A program made the position numbers and the translations under genes. From assembly GCA_963760375.1 (NCBI GenBank), contig CAVXCS010000007.1, positions 930,001-994,000 on the forward strand: 64,000 nt of DNA, read 5' to 3'. Origin of the DNA: Pelagihabitans sp963760375 (lineage in GTDB: Bacteria > Bacteroidota > Bacteroidia > Flavobacteriales > Flavobacteriaceae). The notes under the pieces are model-generated. The model searched no databases. It was not told the origin of the DNA and worked only from the letters and a program-made list of their open reading frames with translations. Shown in pieces: positions 17,799 through 27,025 of this stretch; position 1 is the stretch's first letter; each line of letters begins with the position of its first letter.

Positions 17799-20594
17799 AT
17801 GGATAAATATTCCTTTTTAAACGCAGCGCATACTTCATTCTTTGCGGAACTTTACGATAAGTACCTTACGAATCCCGATAGCATAGAGCCCAGTTGGCGT
17901 GCTTTTTTTCAGGGTTTCGATTTTGGTTCGGAAAGTACCTTGGAAGAATTGGGCCTTCATGGTCAAAACGGTGCCATTTCCCATACGGAAGCGAAGCAAC
18001 AGGAAATCCCCGAATCGCTTCAAAAAGAATTTCAGGTCATCCGTTTGATCGATGGTTATCGCAGCAGGGGCCACCTGTTCACCAAAACCAATCCTGTAAG
18101 GGAACGCAGGCAGTATACGCCCACCTTGGATCTTGAAAATTTCGGCTTATCGGACAAAGATCTGGAAACCGTTTTCAAGGCCGGGGAGATCATCGGCATC
18201 GGTCCGAGCATTTTAAAGGAAATCGTAGCGCACTTGCAGCGTATTTATTGTGATGCCATAGGGGTAGAGTACATGTACCTCCGTAACCCCGACAGGTTGC
18301 AGTGGATACAAGACTGGCTCAACGTCAACGACAACCATCCCAATTACGACGCCGCACGTAAGAAGCATATCCTCAAGAAATTGAACCAGGCGGTGTCTTT
18401 CGAGTCCTTTTTGCATACCAAATATGTGGGTCAGAAAAGGTTTTCGCTGGAAGGCAATGAATCCTTGATTCCAGCTTTGGACGCCATTGTGGAACATGCA
18501 GTGGAAATGGGTGTAAGACAGTTCGTTATGGGAATGGCGCACAGGGGAAGGCTCAATGTGCTCACCAATATTTTCGGCAAGGCGGCCAAGGACATTTTCA
18601 GCGAGTTCGATGGCAAGGATTATGAAGAAGAAATTTTTGACGGGGATGTGAAATACCATTTGGGTTGGACATCGGAACGCACTTCCGAAAAGGGAAGTAG
18701 AATAAAAATGAACATAGCGCCCAACCCCTCCCATTTGGAAACTGTCGGCGCCGTGGTCGAGGGGATTACCCGGGCCAAACAGGATGCCCATTTTCCAGAT
18801 GATTTTTCAAAAGTATTGCCCATTGTCGTGCACGGAGATGCCGCGATTGCGGGCCAGGGTATTGTATATGAAGTGGTGCAGATGGCCTCTTTGGATGGTT
18901 ATAAAACCAATGGCACACTGCACATCGTGGTCAATAACCAAATCGGGTTTACCACCAACTATTTGGATGCGCGTTCCTCAACCTACTGTACCGATGTGGG
19001 GAAGGTAACCTTAAGTCCGGTATTGCACGTAAATGCCGATGATCCGGAAGCCGTCGTCCATGCTTCGCTCTTTGCGCTTGAGTATCGGATGCGATTTAAG
19101 CGGGATGTTTTTATCGATCTATTGGGGTACCGTAAATATGGCCATAACGAGGGCGACGAACCCAGGTTCACCCAGCCCAAGTTGTACAAGGCCATCGCAA
19201 AACACAAGAACCCCAGGGACATTTATGCCGAAAAGCTGATCGCCGAAGGTATCATAGACAACAACTATGTTTCCAAACTGGAAGAAGAATATAAGAATTC
19301 CCTGGAGACCGAATTGGAAGACTCCCGCAAGGAGGCCAAGACGGTGATCACCCCTTTTATGGCAGACGAATGGAAGGGCTTCGAAAATGTTCGGGAATGG
19401 GAAATGATGGATCCCGTAGACACCACCTACGACGAGAAGAAGTTGACCGACATCGCGAAAGTGTTGACCCAATTGCCCAAGGATAAAAAATTCCTCCGGA
19501 AGGTGGAGAAATTAGTGGAAGACCGAAGAAAAATGTTCTTCGAGTCTGATCAGCTCGATTGGGCGATGGGAGAGTTATTGGCCTATGGCACGCTACTGGA
19601 GGAAGGTTTCGGGGTGCGCATGTCGGGCCAGGATGTTGAACGCGGCACTTTTTCGCACCGCCACGCAGTGATGAAGGTGGAGGAAAGTGAGGAAGAAGTA
19701 ATGCTTTTGAACCATGTTGCGGCCAAGCAAGGTGTTTTTCAGATCTACAACTCCTTGTTGTCTGAATATGGGGTGGTCGGTTTCGATTATGGCTACGCCA
19801 TGGCCAGTCCGAATACCTTGACCATTTGGGAAGCCCAGTTTGGCGATTTCAGCAACGGTGCCCAGATCATGATCGACCAGTATATTTCCGCTGCGGAAGA
19901 CAAATGGAAACTTCAAAACGGGTTGGTGATGTTGTTGCCACATGGCTACGAAGGCCAAGGCGCCGAACATTCCTCCGCGCGAATGGAGCGGTACTTGCAG
20001 CTCTGCGCCCGTGATAATATGTACATCGCCGACGTTACCACACCTGCCCAAATGTTCCATATTTTGCGCAGGCAGATGAAGGTGAATTTCAGGAAGCCGT
20101 TGATCATATTTACCCCCAAGAGCTTGTTGAGGCATCCCAAAGCGGTTTCCTCGGTGAAAGAACTGGCTACAGGCAGTTTTCAGGAGGTGATCGATGATGT
20201 TTCGGCCGATGTCAAAAAAGTGAAAAGTCTTGTTTTTTGTACCGGCAAGTTCTACTATGATCTGCTGGCGGTAAAAGAAGATCAAGGCCGTGATGATATT
20301 GCCTTGGTAAGGGTCGAACAGTTGTTCCCCGTACCAACCGATCAGATGAAGGCCATGATCAAGAAATACAAGAATGCCGATGACTTGGTTTGGGCGCAGG
20401 AAGAACCCCGAAATATGGGTGCTTGGAGCCATTTGATGATGCACTTTAGCGAAGCCCATACCTTAAGGGTTGCCTCGAGGCGGTTTTATGCCTCCCCTGC
20501 GGCAGGTAGCGCGGTCCGATCCAAAAATCGCCATCAACAGGTCATCGATTATGTTTTCGACAAAACCAAGGACAACATGAGCCGGCCAAAATAA
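17799..20594 (+). CDS. sucA: 2-oxoglutarate dehydrogenase E1 component
   Basis: About 931 aa thiamine-diphosphate enzyme that decarboxylates 2-oxoglutarate in the TCA cycle. It begins with the E2-binding N-terminal segment (MDKYSFLNAAHTSFFAELYD). Core motifs follow: MAHRGRLNVL near residue 245, HGDAAIAGQGIVYE near 345, the cofactor-binding NNQIGFTTN, YRKYGHNEGDEPRFTQP near 445, and in the C-terminal half HRHAVMKVEE and LPHGYEGQGAEHSSARMER. The frame is open back to 17679, but the ATG at 17799 matches the family start. A possible -7 element TATTTTTG is at 17756-17763 without a clear -33 partner. The E2 gene lies 1.06 kb downstream, past an M23 peptidase. Confidence 0.97.
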   Translation: MDKYSFLNAAHTSFFAELYDKYLTNPDSIEPSWRAFFQGFDFGSESTLEELGLHGQNGAISHTEAKQQEIPESLQKEFQVIRLIDGYRSRGHLFTKTNPVRERRQYTPTLDLENFGLSDKDLETVFKAGEIIGIGPSILKEIVAHLQRIYCDAIGVEYMYLRNPDRLQWIQDWLNVNDNHPNYDAARKKHILKKLNQAVSFESFLHTKYVGQKRFSLEGNESLIPALDAIVEHAVEMGVRQFVMGMAHRGRLNVLTNIFGKAAKDIFSEFDGKDYEEEIFDGDVKYHLGWTSERTSEKGSRIKMNIAPNPSHLETVGAVVEGITRAKQDAHFPDDFSKVLPIVVHGDAAIAGQGIVYEVVQMASLDGYKTNGTLHIVVNNQIGFTTNYLDARSSTYCTDVGKVTLSPVLHVNADDPEAVVHASLFALEYRMRFKRDVFIDLLGYRKYGHNEGDEPRFTQPKLYKAIAKHKNPRDIYAEKLIAEGIIDNNYVSKLEEEYKNSLETELEDSRKEAKTVITPFMADEWKGFENVREWEMMDPVDTTYDEKKLTDIAKVLTQLPKDKKFLRKVEKLVEDRRKMFFESDQLDWAMGELLAYGTLLEEGFGVRMSGQDVERGTFSHRHAVMKVEESEEEVMLLNHVAAKQGVFQIYNSLLSEYGVVGFDYGYAMASPNTLTIWEAQFGDFSNGAQIMIDQYISAAEDKWKLQNGLVMLLPHGYEGQGAEHSSARMERYLQLCARDNMYIADVTTPAQMFHILRRQMKVNFRKPLIIFTPKSLLRHPKAVSSVKELATGSFQEVIDDVSADVKKVKSLVFCTGKFYYDLLAVKEDQGRDDIALVRVEQLFPVPTDQMKAMIKKYKNADDLVWAQEEPRNMGAWSHLMMHFSEAHTLRVASRRFYASPAAGSAVRSKNRHQQVIDYVFDKTKDNMSRPK

Positions 20595-20609
20595 GAAAGC
20601 AAAAATCCA

Positions 20610-21575
20610 ATGAAAAAAATCCTCTGTTCCATGATGCTTTTAACCTGCTCCCTGGGATTTTCCCAAATGCAGACGGGCAATTACGACCAAGCTGCCAACG
20701 ACGTCATGGTTTTGTACAACATTGCCGATTACAATGGTATCTTCGAGTTGTTCGATGTTGAAATGAAAAAGGCGCTCCCCAAGGAACAGACTTCAAGATT
20801 TTTTGCCCAAAACGTTAATGCGCCCATGGGAGCCATAAAGAAAATGGAGTATAACCGTTCTGATGCGGGGGCCTATTATTACAGGACATATTTTGAAAAG
20901 GCCATAGCGGACATGGTCATTTCGTTGAATCCCCAAAACCAGATCAACGGCTTGCGCTTTCAACCGGTAAGGGCCTTGCAAGCCCCTATTTTGGAACGCA
21001 ACATCACCAAAATATCATTGCCCTTTAGGGAAGAATGGTTTGTGTACTGGGGCGGGACCCAAGTGGAACAAAATTACCATGTTGCCGAAATTAGCCAACA
21101 GTATGCCTATGATCTTTTAATGGTTGAAAATGGTGCCTCCCATAGGGGTGAAGGCACCAAAAATGAGGACTACCTGGTATATGGAAAAGATGTCATCGCC
21201 CCGTGCGATGGCAGGGTGGTTCAGGTCATTGAAGGGGTATCGGATAATATTCCGGGAAAGACGAATCCCGAACAACTCACCGGAAATACCGTGGTTTTGA
21301 GGACCGATGCGGAAGAGTTCGTGCTTTTCGCACATCTAAAAAAGAGCAGTATCAAGGTTGAAGAAGGGCAGGATGTGCGCAGGGGCGAGGTGTTGGCCCA
21401 ATGCGGCAACTCCGGGAATTCCACAGAACCCCATTTGCACCTTAGCCTGCAAAATCAGATCGACATGGACGGTGCTACCGGGGCAAAACTCTATTTCGAT
21501 CGTCTGATGGTAAATGGGGAACCAAGGCAAGACTTTTTACCCGTAAAAGAGGATTTCGTTAAAAATTTGGAATAG
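20610..21575 (+). CDS. M23 family (LytM) metallopeptidase with N-terminal DUF3887-like domain
   Basis: 321 aa exported protein (MKKILCSMMLLTCSLGFSQ). Residues 25-130 resemble a DUF3887/NTF2-like domain (ANDVMVLYNIADYNGIFELF). The second half is an M23 zinc endopeptidase fold: a first ligand pair in NYHVAEISQQYAYDLLM (H...D), then APCDGRVVQV, and the HxH in NSGNSTEPHLHLSLQ. Both ligand motifs are present, so it could be active; members of the family cleave peptidoglycan cross-links or other Gly-rich peptides. It follows sucA by 15 bases and precedes odhB, so it may be read through from sucA. Its link to the TCA enzymes is probably only positional. Confidence 0.9.
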   Translation: MKKILCSMMLLTCSLGFSQMQTGNYDQAANDVMVLYNIADYNGIFELFDVEMKKALPKEQTSRFFAQNVNAPMGAIKKMEYNRSDAGAYYYRTYFEKAIADMVISLNPQNQINGLRFQPVRALQAPILERNITKISLPFREEWFVYWGGTQVEQNYHVAEISQQYAYDLLMVENGASHRGEGTKNEDYLVYGKDVIAPCDGRVVQVIEGVSDNIPGKTNPEQLTGNTVVLRTDAEEFVLFAHLKKSSIKVEEGQDVRRGEVLAQCGNSGNSTEPHLHLSLQNQIDMDGATGAKLYFDRLMVNGEPRQDFLPVKEDFVKNLE

Positions 21576-21584
21576 GACAACCTT

Positions 21585-21614
21585 TTGTCAAACCAACACA
21601 CTGTTGTAGGTTTG
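21585..21614 (+). promoter_or_regulatory. Candidate promoter of odhB
   Basis: TTG at 21585-21587 is followed by exactly 19 bases and then TAGGTTTG at 21607-21614, a full match to the Bacteroidota housekeeping promoter TTG-N19-TAnnTTTG. The E2 ATG is 44 bases further on. It would let odhB be transcribed separately from sucA and the M23 gene. Confidence 0.7.
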
Positions 21615-21657
21615 TACTAATCGTAAATGACAAGCTAATACATCAAAAAATAAAAGA

Positions 21658-22881
21658 ATGATTCTAGAAATGAAAGTCCCCTCTCCAGGGGAATCCATCA
21701 CAGAAGTGGAAATTGCGGAATGGCTGGTTGAAGATGGGGATTATGTTGAAAAAGACCAGGCCATCGCGGAGGTCGATTCCGATAAGGCCACCTTGGAACT
21801 TCCTGCGGAAGAAAGTGGGACCATAACCCTCAAGGCAGCCGTAGGGGACGCCGTCGCGGTGGGCGCGGTGGTATGTTTGATCGATACAAGTGCGCCCAAA
21901 CCCGAGGGCGCTCCAAAAAAGGATGCCGCGGCCCCGACACCGAAAAAAGAAGTCAAGGAAGCGCCCAAAAAAGAAGAGAAGCCAGCAGTTGTCAAGGAAT
22001 CCTATGCTTCTGGTTCGGCTTCCCCCGCAGCCAAAAAAATCCTGGAAGAAAAAGGCATCGATGCCTCCTCCATCAAAGGCTCGGGAAGGGATGGAAGAAT
22101 CACCAAGGACGACGCCGTAAATGCGGTGCCATCGATGGGCACCCCTACCGGAGGGAACAGGGGAGAAACCCGTTCCAAACTTTCCATGCTGAGAAGGAAA
22201 GTGGCCGAACGCTTGGTCGCAGCCAAGAATGAAACCGCAATGCTGACCACTTTTAACGAGGTCGATATGTCGGCCATATTTGCCCTGCGGGAAACCTATA
22301 AGGAGATCTTTAAAGAGAAACACGGTGTGAGCCTCGGCTTCATGAGCTTTTTTACCAAAGCAGTGGTAAGGGCCCTGGAAATGTTCCCTGCCGTCAATTC
22401 AATGATCGATGGCAAGGAAATGATCAGCTATGATTTCTGTGACATCAGTATCGCGGTCTCTGGACCGAAAGGACTGATGGTACCGGTCATCCGCAATGCG
22501 GAAAACCTAACCTTTAGGGGTGTGGAGGCCGAGGTGAAACGCTTGGCGATCCGCGCCAGGGAAGGGGAAATTACGGTCGATGAAATGACCGGTGGCACCT
22601 TTACCATCACCAATGGCGGGGTTTTCGGCTCCATGTTGAGCACCCCGATCATCAACCCGCCTCAAAGCGCAATTTTAGGAATGCACAATATCGTGGAAAG
22701 ACCGATTGCAAGAAACGGAGCCATCGCCATAGCCCCCATCATGTACGTGGCCCTATCCTACGATCATAGGATCATTGACGGGAAAGAATCGGTAAGTTTT
22801 TTGGTGGCAGTGAAGGAGGCCCTGGAAAATCCTGAAGAACTGTTGATGCAGAACGAGGTGAAAAAGGCCTTGGAGCTCTAG
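21658..22881 (+). CDS. odhB: Dihydrolipoyllysine-residue succinyltransferase (E2 of 2-oxoglutarate dehydrogenase)
   Basis: 407 aa. An N-terminal lipoyl domain carries the lipoylated lysine K43 in the SDKATLELP motif. A Pro/Lys/Ala-rich linker leads to an E3-binding domain at about residues 118-155 (SPAAKKILEEKGID, SGRDGRITKDD). The C-terminal catalytic domain has NEVDMSAIFALRE, FTITNGGVFGSMLSTPI and the active-site YDHRIIDGKE, with H370 and D374. It transfers the succinyl group to CoA as the core of the complex with SucA and lipoamide dehydrogenase; the latter is not in the window. It has its own promoter upstream. Confidence 0.97.
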   Translation: MILEMKVPSPGESITEVEIAEWLVEDGDYVEKDQAIAEVDSDKATLELPAEESGTITLKAAVGDAVAVGAVVCLIDTSAPKPEGAPKKDAAAPTPKKEVKEAPKKEEKPAVVKESYASGSASPAAKKILEEKGIDASSIKGSGRDGRITKDDAVNAVPSMGTPTGGNRGETRSKLSMLRRKVAERLVAAKNETAMLTTFNEVDMSAIFALRETYKEIFKEKHGVSLGFMSFFTKAVVRALEMFPAVNSMIDGKEMISYDFCDISIAVSGPKGLMVPVIRNAENLTFRGVEAEVKRLAIRAREGEITVDEMTGGTFTITNGGVFGSMLSTPIINPPQSAILGMHNIVERPIARNGAIAIAPIMYVALSYDHRIIDGKESVSFLVAVKEALENPEELLMQNEVKKALEL

Positions 22882-22988
22882 TGGGCCCCTAGGGCTATTT
22901 TGAATGTGGGAATGCCCCTTTGGAGGGTCGATGCAACAAAAGCCTGCCGTGCTTTGATTTGGAAGTTTGTCGATAAAGACTTTTGGGT

Positions 22989-23435
22989 TTATAGCCTTGA
23001 TTGCAAGTACAGACATCGCTGGTCATAATCGATAATCGCCTTTGCCTTTTTGAGAATATCTGCCCCTATGATGCCCTCAACGGGCAAAGCTTTATGGGTG
23101 ATAAGGGCCTCATTGACATGTTTCAGGTCAAAGAGTACAATTTTCACCTTCTCTTTTTTCCAAGGTCCGATTTCCAAACGGTTACGCTTGGAGATCAAGG
23201 TTTCCATCCCGCTAGCTCCCGCACCCGCCGCCTTGATTTTTGAAGCCTTTGAATTGAGGTTGAAGTATTCGATTTTATCAAATCCGATGCAGGTGTTGGA
23301 AGCGCCGGTATCGAGGATGAACCGACCCGTTATATCATTGATCTTTACGATCAGTTCGAAATGGTTGGTCGCCGTGAGTACCAATGGAACTTTGAAGTAT
23401 TTTTTTTCCTTTAAAAATTTTGAGAGGCTTGCCAT
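22989..23435 (-). CDS. Retropepsin-like aspartic protease family protein
   Basis: 148 aa, cytoplasmic in appearance, with no signal peptide. It holds a single retropepsin-type active-site signature, FILDTGASNTCI, with D42-T43-G44, and the second family element GIIGADIL near residue 122. These clan AA proteins are about half the length of pepsins and would need to dimerise to form a full active site. The function in bacteria is poorly known. Preferred start is the ATG at 23435. It is convergent with odhB and divergent from tatD. Confidence 0.85.
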   Translation of the reverse strand: MASLSKFLKEKKYFKVPLVLTATNHFELIVKINDITGRFILDTGASNTCIGFDKIEYFNLNSKASKIKAAGAGASGMETLISKRNRLEIGPWKKEKVKIVLFDLKHVNEALITHKALPVEGIIGADILKKAKAIIDYDQRCLYLQSRL

Positions 23436-23622
23436 GTTGAGGTTTCCGTTGCTATAGAGATCATTTTGTCGGGGTCATGGGCCTAATATCGACTTAGATC
23501 ATTAAATAAAATTTTTATTATTGGACTCTGGGTATTCCTAACCTATTGGTCTGAACAATCGGCTTGCAAAAATTACCCGAATTACCAATATGGTTTAACA
23601 AAGATAAGCCTATTTTTGTCCG

Positions 23623-24399
23623 ATGACGTTAACCGACACGCATACCCATCTGTATAGTGAAGCCTTTGATGAAGATCGGGATGCAATGATCCAAAGGGCC
23701 TTGGAATCGGGAATTGGGCGATTTTTCATTCCGGCTATCGATTCGAGTTATACCCGATCCATGCTCGATCTCGAAAAAAAATATCCCGAAAACATTTATT
23801 TGATGATGGGCCTGCACCCCACCCACGTCAAAGAGAATTTCAAGGAAGAACTGCAGCATGTGGAGACCATGCTGGCCAGCCATAAGTTCTATGCGGTTGG
23901 GGAAATTGGCATCGATCTTTACTGGGAGAAACGATATTTAAGGCAGCAGCGGGAAGCTTTCACCTATCAAATACGACTTGCCAAAAAGTATAAATTGCCC
24001 ATAGTAATCCATTGTAGGGAGGCCTTCGATGAAATCTTTGAGGTATTGGAGGAGGAAAAGGGAGCCGACCTTTTTGGTATCTTCCATTGTTTTACCGGTA
24101 CTTTTGCACAGGCACAAAGGGCCATAGGGTACAACCTGCTGCTCGGAATAGGAGGGGTGGTCACATTTAAGAACGGAAAAATCGATACCTTTCTGGAGCA
24201 AATCGATCTGAAGCATCTTGTATTGGAAACGGATTCGCCCTATTTAGCCCCTGTTCCCTATCGTGGCAAGCGCAATGAAAGTTCCTATTTGCCATTGATA
24301 GTGGCCAAGCTGGCGCAGCTTTATAAAAAAGAAACCGACGAAGTTGCCGCCCAGACCACCGCCAACGCCTTGAAGGTTTTTGGTCTCCAAACCCGGTGA
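23623..24399 (+). CDS. tatD: TatD family metal-dependent DNase/hydrolase
   Basis: 258 aa TIM-barrel hydrolase. The metal ligands are in place: DTHTHLYS at the N-terminus, GEIGIDLYW in the middle, VIHCREAFDE, HCFTG, and LETDSPYLAPVPYRGKRNES near the C-terminus. TatD proteins are 3'-5' exonucleases linked to DNA repair and degradation, and also act as D-aminoacyl hydrolases in some reports. The gene sits 112 bases ahead of the asparaginase gene on the same strand. A TATTTTTG at 23611-23618 is only 4 bases before the ATG. Confidence 0.95.
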   Translation: MTLTDTHTHLYSEAFDEDRDAMIQRALESGIGRFFIPAIDSSYTRSMLDLEKKYPENIYLMMGLHPTHVKENFKEELQHVETMLASHKFYAVGEIGIDLYWEKRYLRQQREAFTYQIRLAKKYKLPIVIHCREAFDEIFEVLEEEKGADLFGIFHCFTGTFAQAQRAIGYNLLLGIGGVVTFKNGKIDTFLEQIDLKHLVLETDSPYLAPVPYRGKRNESSYLPLIVAKLAQLYKKETDEVAAQTTANALKVFGLQTR

Positions 24400-24511
24400 C
24401 GACCCACAAGATTGCCATGGACAAGAGCATGGGGCGATCAAAGGGGTAGTACCATGAAATAGCTGGACGTGAGAATACTATTCACCATCATTCAAAATTG
24501 CCATTGAAACC

Positions 24512-25540
24512 TTGAAAGGACCTATCAAAATACTGTTGATTTATACCGGGGGCACTATCGGCATGGTCAAAGACTATGACTCAGGGACACTCAAGGCCTT
24601 TAATTTCAAAAAATTGCTGAAGAGCATCCCGGAACTGAATCAGTTGGGCTGTTCCATCGATACCATCTCATTTGAGCGGCCCATCGATTCGTCCAATATG
24701 AATCCCGGGCACTGGATCGAAATCGCGGCGATCATTGAATCGCACTACGGATCCCATGATGGTTTTGTGGTACTCCATGGCAGCGATACCATGAGCTATT
24801 CGGCATCGGCTTTGGGCTATATGCTCGAAAATCTGACCAAACCGGTGATCTTTACGGGCAGTCAGTTGCCCATTGGCGATCTGAGGACCGACGCCAAGGA
24901 AAACTTGATCACCTCGATCCAGATCGCGGCCATGCAAGGCAAGGATGGTCCGGCCATCCAGGAAGTGGGCCTTTATTTCGAATACAAGTTGTATCGGGCG
25001 AACCGTACGACCAAGATCAATGCCGAACATTTCAAGGCGTTCCAATCTTTGAACTATCCGCCATTGGCCGAATCGGGAGTGCATTTAAAGATTTTTACGG
25101 AGAATCTATGGGTACAAAAACACAGGAAACCGCTGGTGGTCCATAAGAAGCTCGACAACCATGTGGCCATCTTAAAGCTTTTTCCGGGCCTCAACGAGGA
25201 ATTATTGTCCAGTGTACTGCGCACCCCTGGACTAAAAGCCTTGATTTTGGAAACCTATGGTGCCGGAAATGCCCCAACCGCTGATTGGTTGTCGGCACAA
25301 CTCGGCAAATCGATCCAAGAAGGCTTGCATATTGTCAGCGTAACCCAGTGCGCCGGTGGGGGGGTGATCATGGGGCAATATGAGACCAGTACACAGCTTC
25401 AAAAGTTGCAAGTCATTAATGGTAAGGACATTACGACCGAGGCGGCCATCACCAAGTTGATGTACCTTTTGGGCAGCAACGTATCGCACAAATCTTTCAA
25501 AACGGTATTCGAAACGCCGCTGCGCGGGGAGATGACATAA
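24512..25540 (+). CDS. ansA: Type I (cytoplasmic) L-asparaginase
   Basis: 342 aa. Hydrolyses L-asparagine to aspartate and ammonia. Both nucleophile motifs are present: YTGGTIGM with T12 near the N-terminus and HGSDTMSYSASAL in the middle, plus LRTDAKENL. The absence of a signal peptide fits the cytoplasmic AnsA type. No ATG lies in frame near the start; the frame begins with TTG at 24512 (Lys-Gly-Pro-Ile-Lys-Ile-Leu), which places YTGGT at the expected distance, so I accept TTG as the start. It follows tatD. Confidence 0.94.
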   Translation: MKGPIKILLIYTGGTIGMVKDYDSGTLKAFNFKKLLKSIPELNQLGCSIDTISFERPIDSSNMNPGHWIEIAAIIESHYGSHDGFVVLHGSDTMSYSASALGYMLENLTKPVIFTGSQLPIGDLRTDAKENLITSIQIAAMQGKDGPAIQEVGLYFEYKLYRANRTTKINAEHFKAFQSLNYPPLAESGVHLKIFTENLWVQKHRKPLVVHKKLDNHVAILKLFPGLNEELLSSVLRTPGLKALILETYGAGNAPTADWLSAQLGKSIQEGLHIVSVTQCAGGGVIMGQYETSTQLQKLQVINGKDITTEAAITKLMYLLGSNVSHKSFKTVFETPLRGEMT

Positions 25541-25610
25541 AATTTCCCTTATTAATTTCCTTAACTAATAAATTTTTTGTTATTTGGGCAACCCTTTAAA
25601 AGGTCAGACT

Positions 25611-25698
25611 AGAGAGGTGGCCGAGTGGTCGAAGGCGCACGCCTGGAAAGTGTGTATACACCAAAAGTGTATCGAGGGTTCGAATCCCTTCCTCTCTG
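25611..25698 (+). tRNA. tRNA-Ser (GGA anticodon)
   Basis: An 88-base class II tRNA. The acceptor stem is AGAGAGG paired with CCTCTCT, followed by discriminator G, as expected for serine. The anticodon stem CACGC/GTGTG encloses CTGGAAA, giving anticodon GGA. A long variable arm (TATACACC...GTGTATC region) and a GGTTCGAATCC T arm are present. The CCA end is not encoded. Confidence 0.95.
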
Positions 25699-25706
25699 CG
25701 AAAGTT

Positions 25707-25740
25707 TTGCTTTTATTATTGCGTTTTTTTTTTATCTTTA
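25707..25740 (+). promoter_or_regulatory. Candidate promoter of the exbB operon
   Basis: TTG at 25707-25709, a 23-base spacer and TATCTTTA at 25733-25740, one base off TAnnTTTG. The exbB ATG is 34 bases downstream. It begins immediately after the tRNA-Ser gene, so read-through from the tRNA promoter is also possible. Confidence 0.45.
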
Positions 25741-25774
25741 ACCCTATTAACTAACTAATCTAAGTTTGAAAAAA

Positions 25775-26554
25775 ATGAAAAAATTATTCTCTATCCTAGC
25801 TTTGACTGGGTTATTTGTTCTAAGTGCAAATACGGTAAGTGCAAAGGCAACGACTGCCATGGTAGTATCAAATATTTCGACAGCGGTAGCCATGCTACAG
25901 GATGCTGCTCCCGCCGAAGCGGAAAAGGGCTTTACCCAAGTGTTGAAGGAACAGTTCATACAAGGGGGCGCCGGATTTATGGGAATTGTACTATTATGTT
26001 TGATTCTTGGCTTGGCCGTGGCCATCGAAAGAATCATTTACTTGAACCTTTCAAGCACCAATACCGCTAAATTGAAACAACAAGTAGAAGATGCCTTGGC
26101 ATCGGGTGGGGTTGAAGCCGCCAAAGAAGTCTGCAGAAATACAAAAGGGCCGGTCGCTTCGATCTATTACCAAGGGTTGGATAGGGCAGGTGAAAGTGTC
26201 GAATCTGCCGAAAAGGCTGTAATTGCCTACGGAGGCGTACAGATGGGCCAGTTGGAGAAAAACGTTTCATGGCTATCGTTGTTCATCGCCGTGGCACCGA
26301 TGCTCGGGTTCATGGGTACGGTAATCGGTATGATCCAAGCCTTCCAGAAAATTGCGGCAGTGGGTAACTTGAGCGCCTCGCTTATTGCAGGGGATATTCA
26401 GGTAGCACTTTTAACGACCGTATTCGGTCTGATCACCGCGATCATCCTTCAAATTTTCTATAACTACATCATTGCAAAGATCGATGGTATCGTAAATGAT
26501 ATGGAAGATTCGTCAATCACCTTGATCGATATGTTGGTGGATCACAAAAAATAA
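25775..26554 (+). CDS. exbB: MotA/TolQ/ExbB proton channel family protein
   Basis: About 259 aa. The N-terminus is a signal-like helix (MKKLFSILALTGLFVLSAN), as in many Bacteroidota ExbB proteins, followed by three further membrane helices. The family signature is the stretch FIAVAPMLGFMGTVIGMIQAF with the adjoining SLIAGDIQVALLTTVFGLITAI. It would form the inner membrane proton channel that energises TonB or a related energiser. The preferred start is the ATG at 25775; an upstream TTG at 25766 is less likely. It heads a four-gene operon with a small membrane protein and two exbD genes. Confidence 0.94.
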   Translation: MKKLFSILALTGLFVLSANTVSAKATTAMVVSNISTAVAMLQDAAPAEAEKGFTQVLKEQFIQGGAGFMGIVLLCLILGLAVAIERIIYLNLSSTNTAKLKQQVEDALASGGVEAAKEVCRNTKGPVASIYYQGLDRAGESVESAEKAVIAYGGVQMGQLEKNVSWLSLFIAVAPMLGFMGTVIGMIQAFQKIAAVGNLSASLIAGDIQVALLTTVFGLITAIILQIFYNYIIAKIDGIVNDMEDSSITLIDMLVDHKK

Positions 26555-26579
26555 TTCGCACCCTTAACACCTTTAAATT

Positions 26580-27011
26580 ATGAATAAAATTGTAAAAATA
26601 GCTTTAATAGTCATAGGGTTGATAGGTGCTGGGCTTTGGTTCATGCTTCCGGATGCAAATATGCCTCCTGCCGAAGCGGCCCAAAGCGGTGCGATTAATG
26701 CCATGTTCATGATCACTTATCTGCTTTTGGCGGTTGCGGTGATCTTCAGTCTTGGCTTCGCATTGTTGAATATGTTCACCAATCCGAAGGGACTTAAAAA
26801 AACCTTGTACGCAGTGGTCGGGTTTGCCTTGGTCGCAATTATTTCCTATGTGCTTTCCAGCAACAATGACGTTTCTGCGGAGTACATGGCCATGTCCAAC
26901 GAGTCGACGGTTAAGAACATCGGAATGGGACTTTACGTCTTTTTCATCCTTACCGCAGTTGCCGTGGTTTTGATGGTTTTGCCCAGCGTGAAGAAAATAT
27001 TTACCAAATAA
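26580..27011 (+). CDS. Conserved four-helix membrane protein of the ExbB/ExbD operon
   Basis: 143 aa with four hydrophobic helices: IVKIALIVIGLIGAGLWFML, INAMFMITYLLLAVAVIF, TLYAVVGFALVAIISYVL and a C-terminal LYVFFILTAVAVVLMVLPSV. The loop between helices 3 and 4 is periplasmic or cytoplasmic and carries SSNNDVSAEYMAMSNEST. I know no enzymatic function. It sits 25 bases after exbB and 14 bases before exbD, an order seen in Bacteroidota, so it is probably an accessory subunit of this energiser. Confidence 0.85.
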   Translation: MNKIVKIALIVIGLIGAGLWFMLPDANMPPAEAAQSGAINAMFMITYLLLAVAVIFSLGFALLNMFTNPKGLKKTLYAVVGFALVAIISYVLSSNNDVSAEYMAMSNESTVKNIGMGLYVFFILTAVAVVLMVLPSVKKIFTK

Positions 27012-27025
27012 ATAAAATTTAAGTT

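Noticed and set aside
19593..20459. 288-codon minus-strand frame
   Set aside because: Antisense to sucA, His/Gln-rich and without a family; shadow frame.
21664..22323. 219-codon minus-strand frame
   Set aside because: Antisense to odhB, Phe/Gly-rich; shadow of the Lys/Glu/Pro-rich linker.
23611..23618. TATTTTTG just before tatD as a promoter
   Set aside because: The -7 match is good, but no TTG lies at the right distance and the ATG is 4 bases away; kept only as a remark.
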